From contig JAPTOF010000016.1 in NCBI GenBank assembly GCA_028554755.1, forward strand, positions 12,849,501-12,913,500: a stretch of DNA of 64,000 nt, in the 5' to 3' direction. The position numbers and the translations under genes are program-made. The DNA is from Cordia subcordata (lineage: Eukaryota > Streptophyta > Magnoliopsida > Boraginales > Cordiaceae). How positions within the stretch are numbered: position 1 is the first letter of the stretch; the number at the start of each line of letters is the position of its first letter. Under the pieces are notes generated by a model that was not told where the DNA came from, searched no databases, and worked only from the letters and a program-made list of their open reading frames with translations. Below are positions 59,903 to 64,000 of the stretch, one piece after another.

Positions 59903-61810
59903 AGGACTGTAGGATCGATATTATTAAGTGTGGTGTATCCTAGTCCATATTTTCTAAATTATAACTAAGAAAACATGCTAGGAAAATAAAATAACCACAT
60001 TACACACACAAGAACATGCTCAAGAACATATAGAATATAACTAGTACTTGCAAAAATATATAAAGCTAACCTCTTGAAGCGTGGAGCCTTTGATGAAGCT
60101 AAAACCGGTCACGAGCTTTGTTCCCGTTCACGAACAAGGCCACCAAAAATTTACTACAAGGGTGTCGCAATAAGCAACTCCCCAGTCTTCTTCCTTATGA
60201 TTAAAGAGACTTATCTTGAAAGAATAGCCTCTTGTGTGGGAAGAAGCAAAATAATATGCTCTTGAAAAACTAGAGCAAAAATCACACAATAAGTGTGTAC
60301 TATGTGTTGTAGTATTTTCTTGCCAAAAAGGAAGAAATCAACTACAAAGTGGAATACATAAAAGGTGTAAGGTCTTGTCTATTTATAGGGAGAACCTTGG
60401 CACCCAAAGTTGCTAAACTTTCAATGTGGGAGAAAATTTCCATATAGTATTTCCTTTATGTAACTTGTCAATCTTGTCTTGGAAGACTTGTGCAAGTTGT
60501 CCACTTGTTTTTGTAGTATTTTGCAAGTTGTCCACTTGTCTTGGAAGACTTAGGCCAAGCCCATTATCCAAGTCCAACACATAGTCCATAATCCATGTGG
60601 AGGCCGAAGCCCAATAGGAAACCATCCTAGCCTAATTAGGTTATATTGGATTTTAAAGAAAGCCCAAACCCAATTTCAAGCTTTGGCCCAATAAGTCTAT
60701 TACCACAATATGGAATTTGCTCTTTCAAGATTACTCTCTCAAAGTCATTTCAACTAGGGAAGGGACCAAGAAGACACAATTATCATTGGCTTCCAAAAAT
60801 AATTAAAAATATCCTTGCCCGATCTAGGCGACATAATAATTATTTTTAACTCCAATCTATTCCACCATAAGATCAAAATTGCACTCCAAGAATAATTGTC
60901 ATTACCCAAAAGCTTATCACAAAAGAATGTAAACTTTGTCTTTGACCTACTAAATAATCGACCATAATGCCCCTCTATGTATACCCACAGCTAAGATCGG
61001 TCCTTTGGCCTGTGTACTATCACCTCCTTAGCTGTATCTTTTTCCGTTGGGTTTCTTGTCCAATTGCCAACCATCCTTGGTCATGGAATCTCTTGATCTC
61101 GGGAGCGACCCTTAAGCCATATGATAGACACACCTATAAAGGTAGTATCACTAGATCTAGAGTAGGATGATAAATTTGGACAATCCCAAAGGGGGCACAT
61201 AGATTCCATTTTGCATATGCATGTTCTAATTAATTAGAACTTAGCACTCAATGCACAAGGCTGTTGATCCTAATAAAATAAGATCTCACCCACAGTGAAT
61301 CAAAGTACTAAACCCTAACTTCATTAGTTCATCCACATATACTCAGGATTAAGAGCAACGATCATTTCGTAGTAGTGAGTGTTTTGTTTTCTTTCTTTGA
61401 TAGTACGTCTCTAGAAAACATACTCACAATGGTCCTATCCAATACGTGACACATGTACTATTGAGACAAATCCAGAAAGTCCTCCAATGACCTAGGTAGA
61501 TCACCCTCAAAGAGGAGACTTGCTCAATATAACCTTATCCCAGTAGAGTGCCTAACACTACTATTTGGTTATGGATTCAATTTATGACGTGACTAAATCT
61601 AGACTTGGACCTACTGTGCGTCCAGCCTCACTGCGCACCCAAGTCATCAGTGCAAGTCAAAGGACCTTCATACATGCATCGATAAAACATAACAGAGATT
61701 ATATGTAAGAAACTCATAATGCAATTTAACAAAAATATGATTATACATTGTTTCATATCCAAAATGTCATGTACAAGTGAGCTTTAGGGCATACTAATCC
61801 TAACAAGGAC
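59903..61810 (-). mobile_element. Solo LTR, 1898 bp (59908-61805), TSD AGGAC
   Basis: The LTR starts TGTAGGATCG (59908) and ends AATCCTAACA (61805), so ends pair as TGT(T)AGGAT. The pentamer AGGAC lies immediately on both sides (59903-59907 and 61806-61810), the 5-bp duplication made by retrotransposon integrase. There is no internal region. On the minus strand TATAAATA sits at 60388-60381 within CCCTATAAATAGAC, giving the transcription direction and a U3 of about 1.4 kb. The copy at 1-1096 is the same family. Confidence 0.93.
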
Positions 61811-62106
61811 ATCATGCAGAGGAGAAGAAAACAAGCTCATGGTTGGACCTATTGGCATAACCTCCTACAGTGTTACCGGCAAAAGAGCTTAACACCCAAC
61901 TAGAGAAAATTTTACTAAAGTATTTGGGCAGGATAGCATAAAAATTATGCACCAAAGGTGGCAAAGACATCCCAACAGTTGGAATGTTTCTCATCTATAG
62001 AAGTACCATCTTTAGCAAGATAAGCAAGTTAAGTATCTTTAACTTCAACTTTTTAGTAGGCTAGACTCGCTAGACAAAGCTAGATGTCTTTATCCTTAAT
62101 GTTAAG
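61811..62106. other. Continuation of the interrupted Ty3 element
   Basis: These bases directly continue the sequence left of the solo LTR (59902). They fall in the protease-RT spacer of the element, but translation is too decayed to align. Confidence 0.4.
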
Positions 62107-64000
62107 TGATGTGTTTGTTTTGTGTGTTTATCTATTGCATGTATATACTTGTTTTGAGGTGTTTTGAGCTTCATTTAATGTATTAGTATAGCATTTAGGT
62201 CATAATTGTGCATATTAAGGTTTAAATGTTCATAGTTAAAGTAAAGACTTAAATGTTACACTAATGTGCGTTTATTGCTTATTTTAGGTGTGATTTGGAG
62301 AGATAATTGGAGCTTAATTGAGGGTGCTTAAAGTGTGGAGCAAATCCAAGGGTGTTTTGGACACAAAGGAATGAAGAAAAATGCTTTTGGAAGTGGTCGG
62401 ACGAAAGAAGGAGCGACCGAGGCGAAACCGAGCGCAACGTGAGCCAAATTCGGATCTTGCAACCTAAAAAGGATATGGACAAATTTTGGATATGTTTTAG
62501 GTTGCAAAAAATGGCTTGGGAGATCCCCCACGACGATACGAAGCCATAGAAAAAAACGGTGCGCGAATCGGAGCTAAAACGAGCAAGATATGACCATTTT
62601 ACTATCAAGACTGGTTTGCCTCTGTCTAGGCCGGACGAATAAGCCGGTCGACCGGCTAGGTTGACCGGCCGGATCAGAACCTGGGCCAATTTTGGCCGGA
62701 CGACTTAGGCCCAAAGCCGGTCGACCGGCTGGGCCCCTGGCTGGGCGTGTTAACAGCTCTATTTAAGCCACTTTTCAACCCTTTTTGATAGAGGAACAAC
62801 ACCCAAATCAAACACCCATTTCCCTAAACCTAAAATCCACCAAAAATCACCTCACACACTCACTTCTAAACACATTTAACACTTGGAATCAAGGATCTAA
62901 GAGGATTAAACACTAGGATTTGGGGCATAGCTCATGGTTTGTAAAGCTTGGCTATGGATAGAAGGGTATCTCTCTTTTATCCTAAGTCTAATTATGTTTA
63001 ATTAGAGCTATGTAGGGTGATTATATCTTGTATTTATGGATTGATTACTACTTTATATTAATGAAAACTTGATGGATTTATGTATATATGCCTTATGCTT
63101 ACGGCTTCAAAGGCTATTTTACATACATGTCTATGTGTTTGTTGAAATGCCTCAATGATGTAGCATATATATATTGAAGTCTACTGTGCTATTAACCATT
63201 TCTAAATCATTATGCTAGCATGTCTATGTGTTTGTGTGGTGACTACATGAAGTGGGTATGACTATATACATGTCTATGTGTGTGTTAGCATACTTATTAG
63301 CATAACTAGCTTCTATTGCATGCATGTCGGGTGCTATTGCTTAAATTGGTGTAATCTAAACATGTCTATGTATTTAGTAGTAGAATATACCAGTGTATTC
63401 TCAAATGCCATGCCCTAGATGTGTTTGCCATGCGCTTTAATGTCAATTTCTGCTAATTGTGATGCGATCGATGGTGCACAACTAGTATCTAGCCTAGGTC
63501 GAGTCCCCTTTGGCTTTAAATCCAGCCAATAGGAGTCCGAATAGGTTTAGTTGACCTTAGTTCACTTAGGAAGGCTAGTTAGTCCACCCTAACACCCTAG
63601 GTTCATAAGGACCACGCCGTAGCTCTAAGTGAGACGAAGCTTCGGGACGGACTCGCACCGAGTCCTAGGGCCAGATTGGGGAACTAATTAGAGGACTAAG
63701 TGCTAGGGTTAGATCGATCTACACTCACCTAGAATCTTATTAGCTAGCCCTCATTCCTAAGTCATAAAGACCACGCTGTACTGCGAGGCATCGCCACCTA
63801 GGGATGGACCTGCACTGAGGCTTAGGGTACCAATTAGGAGGCTAATTATAGGTCTAGATTAGAGCACTTAGTATAATCCATCAAGTAATCCTAGAAAGAC
63901 GTAGTAATCACCATAAACAAGATGTAATCACCTTAGTCTCCCATTTCCAACGTTTGAATCCCCTTAGATCGCTTGATTCCCCCATCACACACATACGCGC
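62107..64000 (+). mobile_element. LTR of the 17.9-kb family (copy 2), cut by window end
   Basis: TGATGTG at 62107 is the complement of the CATATCA end of copy 1 (19779-19785). Sequence from about 62190 matches 17890 onward, including GGTGTGATTTGGAGAGA, the TATTTAAG promoter element (62760-62767) and GAAAGACGTAGTAATCACC (63892). Copy 2 has two perfect GCCGGTCGACCGGC palindromes (62643-62656 and 62716-62729) that are eroded in copy 1. The right end lies beyond the window. Confidence 0.75.

Larger units (their letters stand above)
57258..62106 (+). mobile_element. Second Tat-like Ty3/gypsy element, 5' half, split by a solo LTR
   Basis: An LTR with TATAAATA at 57607-57614 ends shortly before TGGCACCCACTGTGGGACC (57914-57932), the sequence that follows the 5' LTR in many plant Ty3 elements and includes the primer-binding site. 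Gag and protease remnants follow. The element is interrupted at 59907 by a 1898-bp solo LTR, and about 300 bp resume at 61811. RT, RNase H and integrase are absent, and at 62107 another LTR begins. The left limit is approximate. Confidence 0.6.

Overview
The window is nuclear DNA of a flowering plant, most likely a dicot. Genes have introns with GT-AG borders, protein families are plant-specific (a LAMMER kinase of the AFC3 type, a DYW-class PPR protein, a small VOC/glyoxalase protein), and most of the remaining sequence is LTR retrotransposons, MITEs, hAT and Mutator-like remnants, and AT-rich spacer. I cannot name the species.

Only three genes look intact. A 12-exon AFC3-like LAMMER kinase runs from 5387 to 10381 on the plus strand. 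A three-exon glyoxalase/VOC protein lies at 15274-16145 (plus), preceded by a cluster of G-box motifs. A single-exon PLS-DYW pentatricopeptide protein of 692 residues occupies 48074-50152 (minus). They share no operon-like logic; they are isolated genes in a repeat-rich landscape.

Layout. 1-3867: truncated long LTR, then a direct duplication carrying two MITEs that can be dated against each other. 5.4-10.4 kb: kinase gene. 10.9-12.1 kb: 3' part of a LINE. 13.0-13.75 kb: MITE. 15-16 kb: glyoxalase gene. 17.9-19.8 kb: LTR of a second family. 21-25 kb: decayed gene resembling the Ulp1-like proteins carried by Mutator-like elements, in sequence sprinkled with TGTGAAC/GTTCACA words. 26.2-27.3 kb: two inverted repeats. 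27.4-31.8 kb: decayed Copia element. 31.8-34.95 kb: Ty3-type LTR-like sequence with two short-period tandem arrays. 34.95-42.96 kb: decayed Tat-type Ty3/gypsy element, split by a 4060-bp hAT transposon with an 8-bp target duplication, and ending in a 69-bp tandem array. 43.0-44.3 kb: Copia-type LTR (minus). 47.2 kb: small MITE. 48-50 kb: PPR gene. 52-53.8 kb: remnant of a multi-exon gene with an RPA-like fragment. 55-56 kb: another LTR. 56.0-57.2 kb: hAT-like non-autonomous element. 57.3-62.1 kb: second Tat-like element (LTR, gag, protease) interrupted by a 1898-bp solo LTR with a 5-bp target duplication. 62.1-64.0 kb: second copy of the 17.9-kb LTR family, cut by the window end.

The main interest is the nested, datable transposon architecture: four insertions with readable target duplications, tandem arrays growing inside retrotransposons and inside a hAT element, a palindromic motif shared by the promoter regions of unrelated LTRs, and the Ulp1-like locus with its recurrent short motif. 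I saw no CRISPR array, rRNA or tRNA gene. All divergence statements are by eye; no alignments were run.
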